Origin: Fictibacillus nanhaiensis
GTDB taxonomy: Bacteria > Bacillota > Bacilli > Bacillales > Fictibacillaceae
Direction: 5' to 3'
DNA length: 64,000 nucleotides
NCBI RefSeq assembly: GCF_019801215.1
Contig: NZ_JAHVJO010000001.1
Coordinates: 806,001 to 870,000, forward strand
Within the stretch, counting starts at the first letter, position 1; the number at the start of each line of letters is the position of its first letter. Positions 46,493-54,909 of this stretch are shown one piece after another. The notes under the pieces were generated by a model that was not told the origin of the DNA, did not search any database, and was given only the letters and a program-made list of their open reading frames with translations. A program made the translations under genes and the position numbers.

Positions 46493-46744
46493 TTATTGTT
46501 TAATTGTCTTTACGACTTTGTTGTTTTCTACTGTAACGATGTATAATTCATTATCCATCTCAATAAGAAAATCCTCGTCATATTGTTCTTTCAATTCTTC
46601 CTCAATTTTAAACGGTTTATTAAAATGTGCATCAATAACGTTTAATCTGTCTTTACGCGTATTCTCACGATTAATACTATCGAATACAAAATAAGCTAAG
46701 AACAAAACACCTAATACAATGATCGTTTTTGCTGTTTTACTCAA
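46493..46744 (-). CDS. Small single-pass membrane protein, 83 residues
   Basis: Not recognised. One membrane segment (IIVLGVLFLAYFVFDSI) near the N-terminus is followed by a charged, probably extracytoplasmic domain with EDFLIEMDNELYIVTVENNKV, resembling a small beta-sheet. The start TTG at 46744 is supported by GAAGGAGAT upstream; a longer reading to 46852 would pass through the nadE terminator. Confidence 0.6.
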   Translation of the reverse strand: MSKTAKTIIVLGVLFLAYFVFDSINRENTRKDRLNVIDAHFNKPFKIEEELKEQYDEDFLIEMDNELYIVTVENNKVVKTIKQ

Positions 46745-46803
46745 AATCCTATCTCCTTCCCCTTTTCTCCAAAAACTAGTATAACCTACTGACAAAGCAA
46801 AAA

Positions 46804-46824
46804 CACCTGGTTTTTTACCAGGTG
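46804..46824 (-). terminator. Terminator of nadE
   Basis: CACCTGGT and ACCAGGTG pair over a 5-base A/T loop, followed on the minus strand by TTTTTG, 8 bases after the nadE stop. Confidence 0.85.
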
Positions 46825-46832
46825 CTTTCGTG

Positions 46833-47654
46833 TCACTTCCACCAATCATCATGAATAGAAGCAGGAAGGTGCCTTTTGTGCATCGTTTGAAGATATCTTT
46901 TTTCTATTTTATCTTTCGTTTGACGAGACACTTCTTTACCCTCTAAGTAATCGTCGATTTCTTCATAAGTGACACCTAATGCTGTTTCATCAGGAATAAG
47001 AGGTTTGTCATCTTCTAAATCAGCTGTAGGGACTTTTAAATAAATGCGTTCTTCGGCTCCTAACTCTTTAAGAAGGGCTCTTCCTTGACGTTTATTGAGA
47101 CCAAATAAAGGAACGATATCACATGCTCCATCTCCGTGCTTTGTAAAAAAACCTGTAATGGCTTCAGCTGCATGGTCAGTTCCGATCACAAGGCAATGAT
47201 ACGCTCCGGCGATATCATATTGTACCTTCATTCGTTCACGTGCCTTTGTATTGCCTTTTAAAAAGTTGGAAAGCTCTTTATCTGTTGCTTCATTGAAACT
47301 TTTTACAGATGCATCAACTGCTGATTTTATATTTACTGTAAGTGAAACATCAGGCTTTATAAATGATAAAGCACGCTCAGCATCTTCTTCATCCTTTTGA
47401 ACACCATAAGGGAGTCGTACAGCTACAAAGGTATAATCATCCCCTGTTTCTTCTCTGAGTTGGCTCATAGCCATTTGAGCTAATTTCCCAGCCAAACTCG
47501 AATCCTGACCGCCGCTAATTCCCAACACATATCCATTCATCCCTGTTTTTGTTACATAATCTTTTAAGAATTGAACCCTGTTTTCAATTTCTGTCTTAGG
47601 TTCTATTTCGGGATTTACAAGTAATTCATTTATAATTGTTTGTTGTAATTCCAA
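46833..47654 (-). CDS. nadE: Ammonia-dependent NAD synthetase
   Basis: 273 residues. The PP-loop [16 protein letters not shown] is near residue 45, [21 protein letters not shown] and [16 protein letters not shown] follow, and the length equals B. subtilis NadE. It amidates deamido-NAD with ammonia and ATP. Start TTG at 47654 is preferred over GTG at 47666 because the latter overlaps the ribosome site AAGGTGG and the product then matches the family length. Confidence 0.95.
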   Translation of the reverse strand: MELQQTIINELLVNPEIEPKTEIENRVQFLKDYVTKTGMNGYVLGISGGQDSSLAGKLAQMAMSQLREETGDDYTFVAVRLPYGVQKDEEDAERALSFIKPDVSLTVNIKSAVDASVKSFNEATDKELSNFLKGNTKARERMKVQYDIAGAYHCLVIGTDHAAEAITGFFTKHGDGACDIVPLFGLNKRQGRALLKELGAEERIYLKVPTADLEDDKPLIPDETALGVTYEEIDDYLEGKEVSRQTKDKIEKRYLQTMHKRHLPASIHDDWWK

Positions 47655-47708
47655 AATAATCGCCACCTTAATATGTGATGTAATTTGTTTTCCACGAAAA
47701 TTAAACAG

Positions 47709-48083
47709 TTAACCTAAGTTGTAATCCTTTTCTAACTGATATAAACAGTCCAATGAACGTTTTGCCCATTCACTTTCGTCTTCTTTAAGGGTTTGTATGT
47801 ATTGCTCTAGTGCGGTTTTTAAGGATTCCTTATATTCAGGAAGATATCCGTTATATTTTTTTACCGTATGTACAGGCATCCAGGCACGTTCACCATTGCT
47901 TAATGCTCTTCTTTCCTGAAAAAAAGGGACGTTTGCTTGTTTCGGGTTATGCAGATCACCTTGCCATGGATGGGTTAGAACGGCAAGAACTTTAACAAGG
48001 ACCATTTCATTTCTTTCCATTTCAGTCTCGCCTATATAATGCCCCGTTTTATAACTTGCAACTACTAATTTCTGATCTGTCAT
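47709..48083 (-). CDS. kapB: KapB-like kinase-associated protein
   Basis: 124 residues. VASYKTGHYIGE, VKVLAVLTHPWQGDLHNPKQ and FFQERRALSNGERAW agree with KapB proteins, known in B. subtilis as partner of the sporulation kinase KinB. No lipobox or signal peptide is visible, so the lipoprotein label often used does not fit here, and no kinB lies beside it. It overlaps the upstream small gene by 4 bases. Confidence 0.75.
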   Translation of the reverse strand: MTDQKLVVASYKTGHYIGETEMERNEMVLVKVLAVLTHPWQGDLHNPKQANVPFFQERRALSNGERAWMPVHTVKKYNGYLPEYKESLKTALEQYIQTLKEDESEWAKRSLDCLYQLEKDYNLG

Positions 48084-48388
48084 TCTTTCGCCTCCAAAGC
48101 CTCAATCTCTTTTGAGACAACAAATGCAAGGTCTTCATTCCCGAAGATGGATAAGACTTGCAGCAATGTTTCGTTTGCAATGAATTCAGCTTCCTCTTTT
48201 GGAACAGTCTGTTCGAGCATATGCATCACGTACTCATTATTTAATTGATCGGGATAAGCTTTTATGTATACAGCTTTGGGGTCTAAACCATTATTTACAC
48301 ACCATTGAGCATATATAATAATCATCATGCCCTCGTCTTTTTGGTAATTACTGATTACTTTTTCGGATATTTCATTTGTACGGCTCAT
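48080..48388 (-). CDS. Hypothetical protein co-translated with KapB
   Basis: 102 residues, helical, not recognised. Features: EKVISNYQKDEGMMIIIYAQ, CVNNGLDPKAVYIKAYP, a central HMLEQTVPKEEAEFIANETL and an acidic tail. Its stop overlaps the kapB start (ATGA), so the two products are probably needed together. There is no signal peptide. Confidence 0.65.
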   Translation of the reverse strand: MSRTNEISEKVISNYQKDEGMMIIIYAQWCVNNGLDPKAVYIKAYPDQLNNEYVMHMLEQTVPKEEAEFIANETLLQVLSIFGNEDLAFVVSKEIEALEAKE

Positions 48389-48446
48389 AAATATGTCCCC
48401 CCTAATTTCTAGTAGTTAAAGTTTACTTTAAAACAGGGCAAAAGAA

Positions 48447-48471
48447 AAAGCCAGCAAATATCACTGGCTTT
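48447..48471 (-). terminator. Terminator of trhO
   Basis: AAAGCCAG and CTGGCTTT pair over a 9-base loop and are followed by a T run on the minus strand. Confidence 0.8.
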
Positions 48472-48480
48472 GTTTGTTAA

Positions 48481-49401
48481 TTATATGCTGTGCTGTTCTT
48501 TACTCTCTGTTTCGTACCGATTACGTGGATGGTCTAAACATTCTTTCGAGCAAGAACGTTTATGCTTGATTTCACATTCCGTACAGCAAACATGCTGTTT
48601 ATTACATTCTGGATTGGCACAATTCACATATCGATCTTCAAGTTTACCGCAATAATAACATTTAGAAACAACGGTATCTTCTTCTGTACGATTGATTGGG
48701 ACTGCAATACGTTCATCGAACACATAACATTTTCCATCCCATAAACGTCCTTGCACTTCTGGGTCCTTCCCATACGTGACAATTCCGCCTTCAAGCTGTG
48801 AAACATCTTTAAAGCCTTCTTGCATAAGGAAACCAGAAAACTTTTCACATCTGATTCCACCTGTGCAATACGTTAATACCTTTTTGTCTTTAAATTCGCT
48901 TAAGTTTTCACGCACCCATTTAGGAAAATCTCTTGAAGCTTTAACATCAGGTTTGATGGCACCTCTAAAGTGGCCAATCTCATACTCATAGTCGTTACGT
49001 CCGTCGATGACAATTACATCTTCATCTTGAAGAGCTTCGTAAAATTCTTTTGGTGAAAGACGTCTTCCTGAAAGTTGATTTGGGTTAACATCTTCATCAA
49101 AACGCCATGTTACCAATTCTTTTTTATGACGAACGAACATTTTTTTGAAAGTATGTTCTTCTACTTCATCTATTTTAAAAACGATATCTGCGAATCGAGG
49201 ATCTTTCTTGAGATGATCCATGTACATCTCCGTTTGCTCATATGTTCCTGAAACAGTTCCGTTTATTCCTTCTGGAGCAACAATAATACGCCCTAAAAGT
49301 CCTAATTCCTTACAAAACTTTAAATGTTCTTCTTTAAAGCTTTCAGGATCTTCAATAGAAACATACTTATAATACAAAAGTACTCTCATTTTCTCTGACA
49401 T
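48481..49401 (-). CDS. trhO: tRNA uridine(34) hydroxylase, rhodanese family
   Basis: 306 residues. An N-terminal acylphosphatase-like domain ([33 protein letters not shown]) is followed by a rhodanese domain with active Cys in [18 protein letters not shown] and a C-terminal Cys-rich tail ([28 protein letters not shown]). TrhO proteins hydroxylate U34 of certain tRNAs. It is located close to a tRNA gene, though functional linkage is not implied. Confidence 0.92.
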   Translation of the reverse strand: MSEKMRVLLYYKYVSIEDPESFKEEHLKFCKELGLLGRIIVAPEGINGTVSGTYEQTEMYMDHLKKDPRFADIVFKIDEVEEHTFKKMFVRHKKELVTWRFDEDVNPNQLSGRRLSPKEFYEALQDEDVIVIDGRNDYEYEIGHFRGAIKPDVKASRDFPKWVRENLSEFKDKKVLTYCTGGIRCEKFSGFLMQEGFKDVSQLEGGIVTYGKDPEVQGRLWDGKCYVFDERIAVPINRTEEDTVVSKCYYCGKLEDRYVNCANPECNKQHVCCTECEIKHKRSCSKECLDHPRNRYETESKEQHSI

Positions 49402-49451
49402 GATTAATCACCAACCTGCAACGTTAGTTTTTTTATGACGCCAAATAAAAA

Positions 49452-49483
49452 ACCACCGGTCCCAATTACCTAATCCCCGTGGT
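49452..49483 (-). terminator. Terminator of tRNA-Arg
   Basis: ACCAC and GTGGT with further G/C pairing form a stem, followed by a T run on the minus strand, about 45 bases after the tRNA. Confidence 0.55.
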
Positions 49484-49526
49484 GAGTACCGGATTTAACC
49501 GATATTCGAAATATTAAATTGGAAAG

Positions 49527-49601
49527 TGGCGCGCCCACCAGGATTCGAACCCAGAATACGAGAGCCGAAATCTCGTGTGATATCCATTTCACTATAGGCG
49601 C
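49527..49601 (-). tRNA. tRNA-Arg (anticodon TCG)
   Basis: 75 bases including encoded CCA. Acceptor GCGCCTA pairs with TGGGCGC, the anticodon arm is CGAGA-TTTCGGC-TCTCG giving TCG, and the T arm is CTGGG-TTCGAAT-CCTGG (one G-U). It reads CGN codons, mainly CGA. Confidence 0.95.
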
Positions 49602-49681
49602 TAATTACCGTCACGATTAATATCATAAACAAAAAACTAAAATAAAACAAGTCTTTTTTACAACATTTATATAACGGTTCC

Positions 49682-50056
49682 TTAATTTACTAAATTAAGT
49701 GGAATGATCTTTTCTTCAATACTTTCATATTTTGTAATTACTGGTTCTTCAGGATGCCACTTAAAGATTCCTTTTTCACCATTTAATATGGCCGGAAAAT
49801 GAAGTGTAGATGAAAAAGCATCTTCAAACCATACTCCATGAGACAGAATATTTGAAATGAAGATTTCTGCTTCCAACTCCATATGCTGAATTCTTTTTTC
49901 CCAATTTTTCTTTTCTTCTGCATTTAAATGAGGTTCTACCTGTTGAAAGGATTCATACCAAAGATCAAATTCTCGTTGTAAATTGTATAAGGAATCGATT
50001 TCTTTCGTGATTACTGGCAGCAGTTGATTCGCTTCTTCTAAAGTATAACGTTTCAT
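49682..50056 (-). CDS. DUF2203 family protein
   Basis: 124 residues. The start YTLEEANQLLPVITKEIDSL and the later GVWFEDAFSSTLHFPAIL, GEKGIFKWHPEEP resemble DUF2203, though the usual pattern is drifted. Helical first half, soluble. Function is unknown. GGAGCATGTGTA precedes ATG. Confidence 0.75.
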   Translation of the reverse strand: MKRYTLEEANQLLPVITKEIDSLYNLQREFDLWYESFQQVEPHLNAEEKKNWEKRIQHMELEAEIFISNILSHGVWFEDAFSSTLHFPAILNGEKGIFKWHPEEPVITKYESIEEKIIPLNLVN

Positions 50057-50132
50057 TACACATGCTCCTTCACATTCTTGTCAGTATTATAACAAAAGAA
50101 AGATGTGTTGCACATCCATACGACAAGAAGAA

Positions 50133-50156
50133 AACCTTTTGGTTTCCCAAAAGGTT
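50133..50156 (-). terminator. Terminator of the 94-residue gene
   Basis: AACCTTTTGG and CCAAAAGGTT pair over a 4-base loop, followed by TTCTT on the minus strand. The hairpin touches the stop codon. Confidence 0.75.
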
Positions 50157-50439
50157 AAATGGTAAGGCACATCTCTTTTTTTGGATTCTTAAGATCTAAA
50201 TAAAATGCTCTAACGGTTTCGTCTTCAAGTAATTCAGGGAAATCTCTTCTGTATTCTGAACTGATTAATATTTGTTCAACGAGATCTGTTGACCCTTTTC
50301 TTAAAAGCAGGCGCAGCGTTAACCATTTATCCCTTTTGGCTTTCAAATGAAATTTAGTAATAAACAGCATGATTCTATCATCACTTGAAAAAACTTTTTC
50401 TTTTTCTTTTCGTAAATTAATATCAGATACCGTTTTCAT
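50155..50439 (-). CDS. Hypothetical protein, 94 residues
   Basis: Not recognised. It is basic and helical (FITKFHLKAKRDKWLTLRLLL) with an acidic second part (FPELLEDETVRAFYLDL). AAAGGAGGGTG precedes ATG and a terminator follows, so it is probably real. No export signal. Confidence 0.6.
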   Translation of the reverse strand: MKTVSDINLRKEKEKVFSSDDRIMLFITKFHLKAKRDKWLTLRLLLRKGSTDLVEQILISSEYRRDFPELLEDETVRAFYLDLKNPKKEMCLTI

Positions 50440-50627
50440 AGAGAAACACCCTCCTTTAATTTGCGAGCTCTTAATACCATTATTATTCAGTTTTTTCTGA
50501 AATATACTTGTCCAAGAAAGAAATCTAGTTTTATTGGACGGGTATTAGTAGAACAGTCAATATTTGCCTCAATACTTTTTATTTGATTAAATGGCTTTAT
50601 AAGCAAATAACTAGGGAGCTGTGTTTA

Positions 50628-51371
50628 ATGAAAAAGCTACAAAAAGAAATAGTATTGGGTAATTTTCAATCCATTCTGTCGGAATCAGGCTCCTGGAAAA
50701 TGGGAGGATTTCCCCTTCCAGACGGATCGTTCCATGAATTCAGAGAACCTGAAGCAGTAGTAATTGTTCGAAAAGATGAGCTATATGTGAGAGTCAATCC
50801 ATTTACAAAATCCCACCCTTCAGTTCAATTTTTGGATAATGCTAAACACATGTATTATTCGAACGATTCGATTAAAGTCCCGGAAGAAGGAAATATATCG
50901 TTTACATGGAAAATGCGTTCTCGTCCGATCGGTACAACTCCTAATGATCTATATGATGGATTTGTTTCAGTCAATTTGTTAGATTTTTCTACAGGTGCAG
51001 CACTAGATTTTTTTGCTGGTGATGATCAATATGCAAGTGTGTATGCGGTCCTTCCTTTTCCAGGTGTTCACGTTCCCGAAACGGGAAAAACGAGATACTT
51101 TTGTATCTTTAAAGAAGAAACAGCTTTCTACCAAAGAGAATGGAACGAATACCAGATTTCATACAATCGCCGCGATGATGAAGTTCGTTTTTTAGTAAAT
51201 GGTGTAGAAGTACGTAGAGAGTCCAATGTACCGATTAAATTTAACGAATTCACCGTTGCACTTGGATTAATGACAGAGAAGGATATATCACCAAACGGAA
51301 GTACCTCTCTTCATGGACAAGGCATTATTGGCGAATGGACACCAATCAAAATTATAGTCGAAAATGAATGA
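50628..51371 (+). CDS. DUF6081-like protein
   Basis: 247 residues. An all-beta protein, probably jelly-roll, with DGFVSVNLLDFSTGAALDFF and NEYQISYNRRDDEVRFLVNG as lectin- or concanavalin-like strands. I assign DUF6081 with modest certainty. No signal peptide, no visible catalytic residues. The ATG at 50628 follows GGGAG; an upstream in-frame TTG at 50583 has no ribosome site. Confidence 0.65.
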   Translation: MKKLQKEIVLGNFQSILSESGSWKMGGFPLPDGSFHEFREPEAVVIVRKDELYVRVNPFTKSHPSVQFLDNAKHMYYSNDSIKVPEEGNISFTWKMRSRPIGTTPNDLYDGFVSVNLLDFSTGAALDFFAGDDQYASVYAVLPFPGVHVPETGKTRYFCIFKEETAFYQREWNEYQISYNRRDDEVRFLVNGVEVRRESNVPIKFNEFTVALGLMTEKDISPNGSTSLHGQGIIGEWTPIKIIVENE

Positions 51372-51381
51372 AGTATACCTT

Positions 51382-51408
51382 AAAGGTCTGCAAGATGCGG
51401 GCCTTTTA
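51382..51408 (+). terminator. Terminator of the DUF6081-like gene
   Basis: AAAGGTCTGCA and TGCGGGCCTTT form an imperfect stem followed by TATT. Confidence 0.6.
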
Positions 51409-51497
51409 TTATGTATTCTAGGAATAATATGAAAATTCCTTTTTTTGCGACAGTTTTATATAATAAGTATTGAGCAAATAAGAGAGGAAGCGGCAAA

Positions 51498-52955
51498 ATG
51501 AAACAAATTAACCTGTTACAAATTGAAGAATTGACGGTTCAAGAACTTCAAACCTATTTAGAAAATGAAGACCTGACATCTTTTGATCTTGTGAAAAAGT
51601 ATTTAGAACGTATAGCAACGTATGATAAATCAGGTCCTCTTATTAATTCAGTTCTTGAAATTAATCCTGAAGCATTATTCATTGCACGAAAACTTGATGA
51701 AGAGCGGAAAGCAGGAAGAATCCGCGGCGCGTTACATGGTGTTCCAGTCATTATAAAAGACAATATTGACACAGCTGACCAGATGCATACAAGTGCAGGG
51801 TCATTGGCACTTCAAGATCACTATGCTACAAAAGATGCTTTCATCGTTCAAAAGCTTAGAAACGCTGGAGCTGTTATTCTTGGGAAGGCAAATATGACGG
51901 AATGGGCAAACTTTATGGCATACAATATGCCAAATGGCTTTAGCTCGAGAGGAGGTCAAGTGTTAAATCCGTATGGTCCAGGCAAACTCGATGTTAGCGG
52001 CTCAAGCTCAGGATCTGCCGCTTCTGTTAGCTGTAATTTCACAATGCTGGCTGTTGGAACAGAAACATCGGGGTCCATTTTATGTCCAGCAGGAAATAAT
52101 AATATAGTGGGCATTAAACCGACAGTGGGGCTTGTATCAAGAAGTGGTATTATTCCAATTTCAATCAGTCAGGATACTGCAGGTCCGATGGCTAGAAACG
52201 TGAAAGATGCTGCTATTTTACTGGAGACTTTAGCGGGTCATGACCCAGATGATTCTGCAACGCTTTCCACTTCTCTTCCTTCATCCTATATAGACGGTTT
52301 GGGGAGTGCATCTCTTAAAGGGAAACGAATCGGTGTTTCTTATGAGTTTTGTGTTAAAAAATTAACGGGTGTACAAAAGAACGTTTTCGACGAAGCACTT
52401 TCTGTATTAAAAAATGAAGGTACTGAAATAGTGTATGTCGAATGCATTTCGCCGTTAGAGAATGAAACTTTTGATTATAACGTTTTAATTTACGAATTTA
52501 AATCTGGAATAAATCATTATTTAAAGACCGTCTCTCCTGCCCTAGGATTAAAATCTCTTTCCGATATTATTGCTTACAACATGAAATTTGATAAGGATTG
52601 TCTAAAATATGATCAAGAATTATTGGTAGAGAGCAACAATACAGACGGCACCTTAACAAACCCTGATTATTTGAATAGCAGGCTAAATGATCTTCAAAAA
52701 ACGCAGGATCAAGGAATTGATCTTGTAATGAAAGAAAACCAATTAGATGCATTAATAAGTCCAAATGACGTATGGTATGGTATTCCTGCAAAAGCAGGCT
52801 ATCCTTCCGTTTCTGTACCTTCCGGATTTGATACGGATGGCTTACCTTTAAGCATTGTACTAACAGGTAATGCATTTTCAGAAAAAAACCTGATTGAAAT
52901 GGCATATGTATATGAACAAATCACCCAACATAGGATGCCAGTAGAACTGAAATAA
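51498..52955 (+). CDS. Amidase signature family enzyme
   Basis: 485 residues. Catalytic Lys87 in GVPVIIKDNIDTAD, the glycine/serine loop DVSGSSSGSAASVS with a cis-Ser, and the nucleophile Ser193 in TETSGSILCPAGN complete the triad. It hydrolyses an amide; the substrate is not known and it is not in a gatCAB operon. GAGAGGAAG precedes ATG. Confidence 0.9.
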   Translation: MKQINLLQIEELTVQELQTYLENEDLTSFDLVKKYLERIATYDKSGPLINSVLEINPEALFIARKLDEERKAGRIRGALHGVPVIIKDNIDTADQMHTSAGSLALQDHYATKDAFIVQKLRNAGAVILGKANMTEWANFMAYNMPNGFSSRGGQVLNPYGPGKLDVSGSSSGSAASVSCNFTMLAVGTETSGSILCPAGNNNIVGIKPTVGLVSRSGIIPISISQDTAGPMARNVKDAAILLETLAGHDPDDSATLSTSLPSSYIDGLGSASLKGKRIGVSYEFCVKKLTGVQKNVFDEALSVLKNEGTEIVYVECISPLENETFDYNVLIYEFKSGINHYLKTVSPALGLKSLSDIIAYNMKFDKDCLKYDQELLVESNNTDGTLTNPDYLNSRLNDLQKTQDQGIDLVMKENQLDALISPNDVWYGIPAKAGYPSVSVPSGFDTDGLPLSIVLTGNAFSEKNLIEMAYVYEQITQHRMPVELK

Positions 52956-52986
52956 TAAGAACCGGGATGATGCTCCCGGTTCTTAT
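52955..52986. terminator. Bidirectional terminator
   Basis: ATAAGAACCGGGA pairs with TCCCGGTTCTTAT around a 6-base loop between the convergent amidase and threonine aldolase genes. Confidence 0.85.
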
Positions 52987-52989
52987 TCA

Positions 52990-54009
52990 TTAAATGATTC
53001 TTTTTAAAACTTGTATGGCCTGTTCAATATCGTTGGAACTTACATCGTAATGAGTGGTTAATCTGATTTGTCCTTCTCCAAATGAAACGGCAAGAATGCC
53101 TTCCTTTTTAAGAAGGTCTAAAAATTCATCGTTTGTTTTATACGTTTGTTCAATGTTAACAATCACGATATTCGTTTCTGGCTGGTTAACTAAAGTAAGT
53201 CCTGAAATATCTTCAATGGCGTCGGCTAACCTTCTTGCCTTTTCATGATCTTCTGACAATCTTTCGACCATTTCTGTTAATGAAACAATTCCGCTAGCTG
53301 CAAGGAAACCTGCCTGTCTCATGCCCCCGCCAAGCCGCTTTCTCCATTTTCTGGCTTTTTGTATAACTTCTTTTTTTCCTGCCAAAATGGAGCCAACTGG
53401 AGAACCAAGTCCCTTTGACAAACAAATCTGAACGGAGTCACAGAACTGTGTATAGTCCTTTACTTTTTTATTAGAAGCTACAACCGCATTAAATAAACGT
53501 GCTCCGTCTATATGTACTGGAATGGAAGAAGTTTGAGCGAGTTGATAAATGGCTTCCATATTATTTAAGGAAACAATAGACCCACCTGAACGATTATGTG
53601 TGTTTTCAAGACATATTAAGGATGTGTCAGGAAAGTGAATGTCCTGTGAGCGAATTGCATTTCTCACGTCAATTGGATTCATCTCTCCTTTTATCCCCCT
53701 TACAACACGTGGCTGAACACCAGCTAATGCAGAAATGGCTCCGCCTTCATAAAAGAAGATGTGCGATTCTGATTCTACGATAATTTCATCACCAGGAGAA
53801 CAGTAGGAGAGTACAGCTAGTTGATTTCCTTGTGTTCCGCTCGTAACGAATAGTGCTGCTTCTTTTCCTAGCATTTCTGCAGCTAATTCTTCCAATCTGT
53901 TAATAGTAGGATCTTCTCCGTAGACATCATCCCCTACTGTTGCCTCGAAAATAGCCTCTCGCATCTTTTTGGTGGGTTGTGTCAATGTATCACTTCGTAA
54001 ATCAATCAT
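52990..54009 (-). CDS. ltaE: Low-specificity L-threonine aldolase
   Basis: 339 residues, PLP fold type I. MIDLRSDTLTQPTKKMREA, VGDDVYGEDPT, FVTSGTQGNQLAVL and the Lys in QICLSKGLGSPVGS are the family signatures. It splits L-threonine and allo-threonine to glycine and acetaldehyde. GAGGTGAT precedes ATG. The following methyltransferase gene is upstream by 25 bases and may be co-transcribed. Confidence 0.93.
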   Translation of the reverse strand: MIDLRSDTLTQPTKKMREAIFEATVGDDVYGEDPTINRLEELAAEMLGKEAALFVTSGTQGNQLAVLSYCSPGDEIIVESESHIFFYEGGAISALAGVQPRVVRGIKGEMNPIDVRNAIRSQDIHFPDTSLICLENTHNRSGGSIVSLNNMEAIYQLAQTSSIPVHIDGARLFNAVVASNKKVKDYTQFCDSVQICLSKGLGSPVGSILAGKKEVIQKARKWRKRLGGGMRQAGFLAASGIVSLTEMVERLSEDHEKARRLADAIEDISGLTLVNQPETNIVIVNIEQTYKTNDEFLDLLKKEGILAVSFGEGQIRLTTHYDVSSNDIEQAIQVLKRII

Positions 54010-54034
54010 TTTATCACCTCATGGTTAGTTGTCG

Positions 54035-54802
54035 TTACTTTTCAATTACCCCATATAAAAAACTTGCATTCCGTCTTATGATAGAAAAACCAAGTTCGTT
54101 AAATTTGCTGCTTGATTTGTTATCTTTCATTACGACACGATGTGAAGCAACTCTAAGAGCTTCATTTATGATTTCAGGTGTAATGACGTGATAATCTGCG
54201 CTTCCTTTTAATCCTTCTATGCCAGGTGAATTTATACTCGACTCGAACATAGGATCGAAATAAACGACATCATAGCTGTTAGCATCAATACTCTTTAAAT
54301 ATTCAAAGTGGTTAGCATGAATAACAGAAATACGGCGCATCGCATCATTCATCTCTTCAAGACGGCTCTCCCAAACCTTTAGTCCGCTTTGTACAACAAA
54401 TGAAATGGCTTTTGAGCTCTCAATTCCTGTCACGTCTCCCTTTTTACCTGTTACTAAACTTGCGACAATGGCATCTGATCCCAATCCAAGTGTGCAATCT
54501 AGAAGTGACATCCCTTCTTTTAATTGTGCCGCTTGAATGAACGGATCCTCTTCACCCCTTAGAAGCTGTTTAACTCTGAACATAGAAGAATTAGGATGGA
54601 AGAAAAAAGGAGTGCTTTTATCCTTACGGTGAAAAGAGATCTTTTCGATGCCGATCATTAATACATCGTCTTGATAATAATCAATGATTGAGTCAATGGA
54701 ATGGCTACCTCTTTCCAGAAAAGGGAATCCTAAAGATTCAGCGATTCCTTTCGCTTTGTTTCGTATTTTACTTGCATTTTTACCCGCTGTTGTAACAATC
54801 AT
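54035..54802 (-). CDS. RsmJ-like SAM-dependent methyltransferase
   Basis: 255 residues. The SAM motif is LLDCTLGLGSDAIVAS, the acidic loop GIESS, and the catalytic-type motif YFDPMFES resembles the DPMF(P) of the rRNA guanine methyltransferase RsmJ. An N-terminal Arg/Lys-rich region may bind RNA. RNA methylation is inferred. ATG at 54802 is preferred to GTG at 54811 because AGGTGGAT then is upstream. Confidence 0.7.
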   Translation of the reverse strand: MIVTTAGKNASKIRNKAKGIAESLGFPFLERGSHSIDSIIDYYQDDVLMIGIEKISFHRKDKSTPFFFHPNSSMFRVKQLLRGEEDPFIQAAQLKEGMSLLDCTLGLGSDAIVASLVTGKKGDVTGIESSKAISFVVQSGLKVWESRLEEMNDAMRRISVIHANHFEYLKSIDANSYDVVYFDPMFESSINSPGIEGLKGSADYHVITPEIINEALRVASHRVVMKDNKSSSKFNELGFSIIRRNASFLYGVIEK

Positions 54803-54909
54803 AGTATCCACCTATCTTAATCACTTGCTTTTTAACAAATAACGTATTATTTGCATAACTCTTGGAACAAACCTAAAATATGGGAAGATACATATGAGGA
54901 GGCCACATA

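Noticed and set aside
46467-46694. 75-residue plus-strand ORF
   Set aside because: Antisense shadow of the small membrane protein gene, starting inside its terminator.
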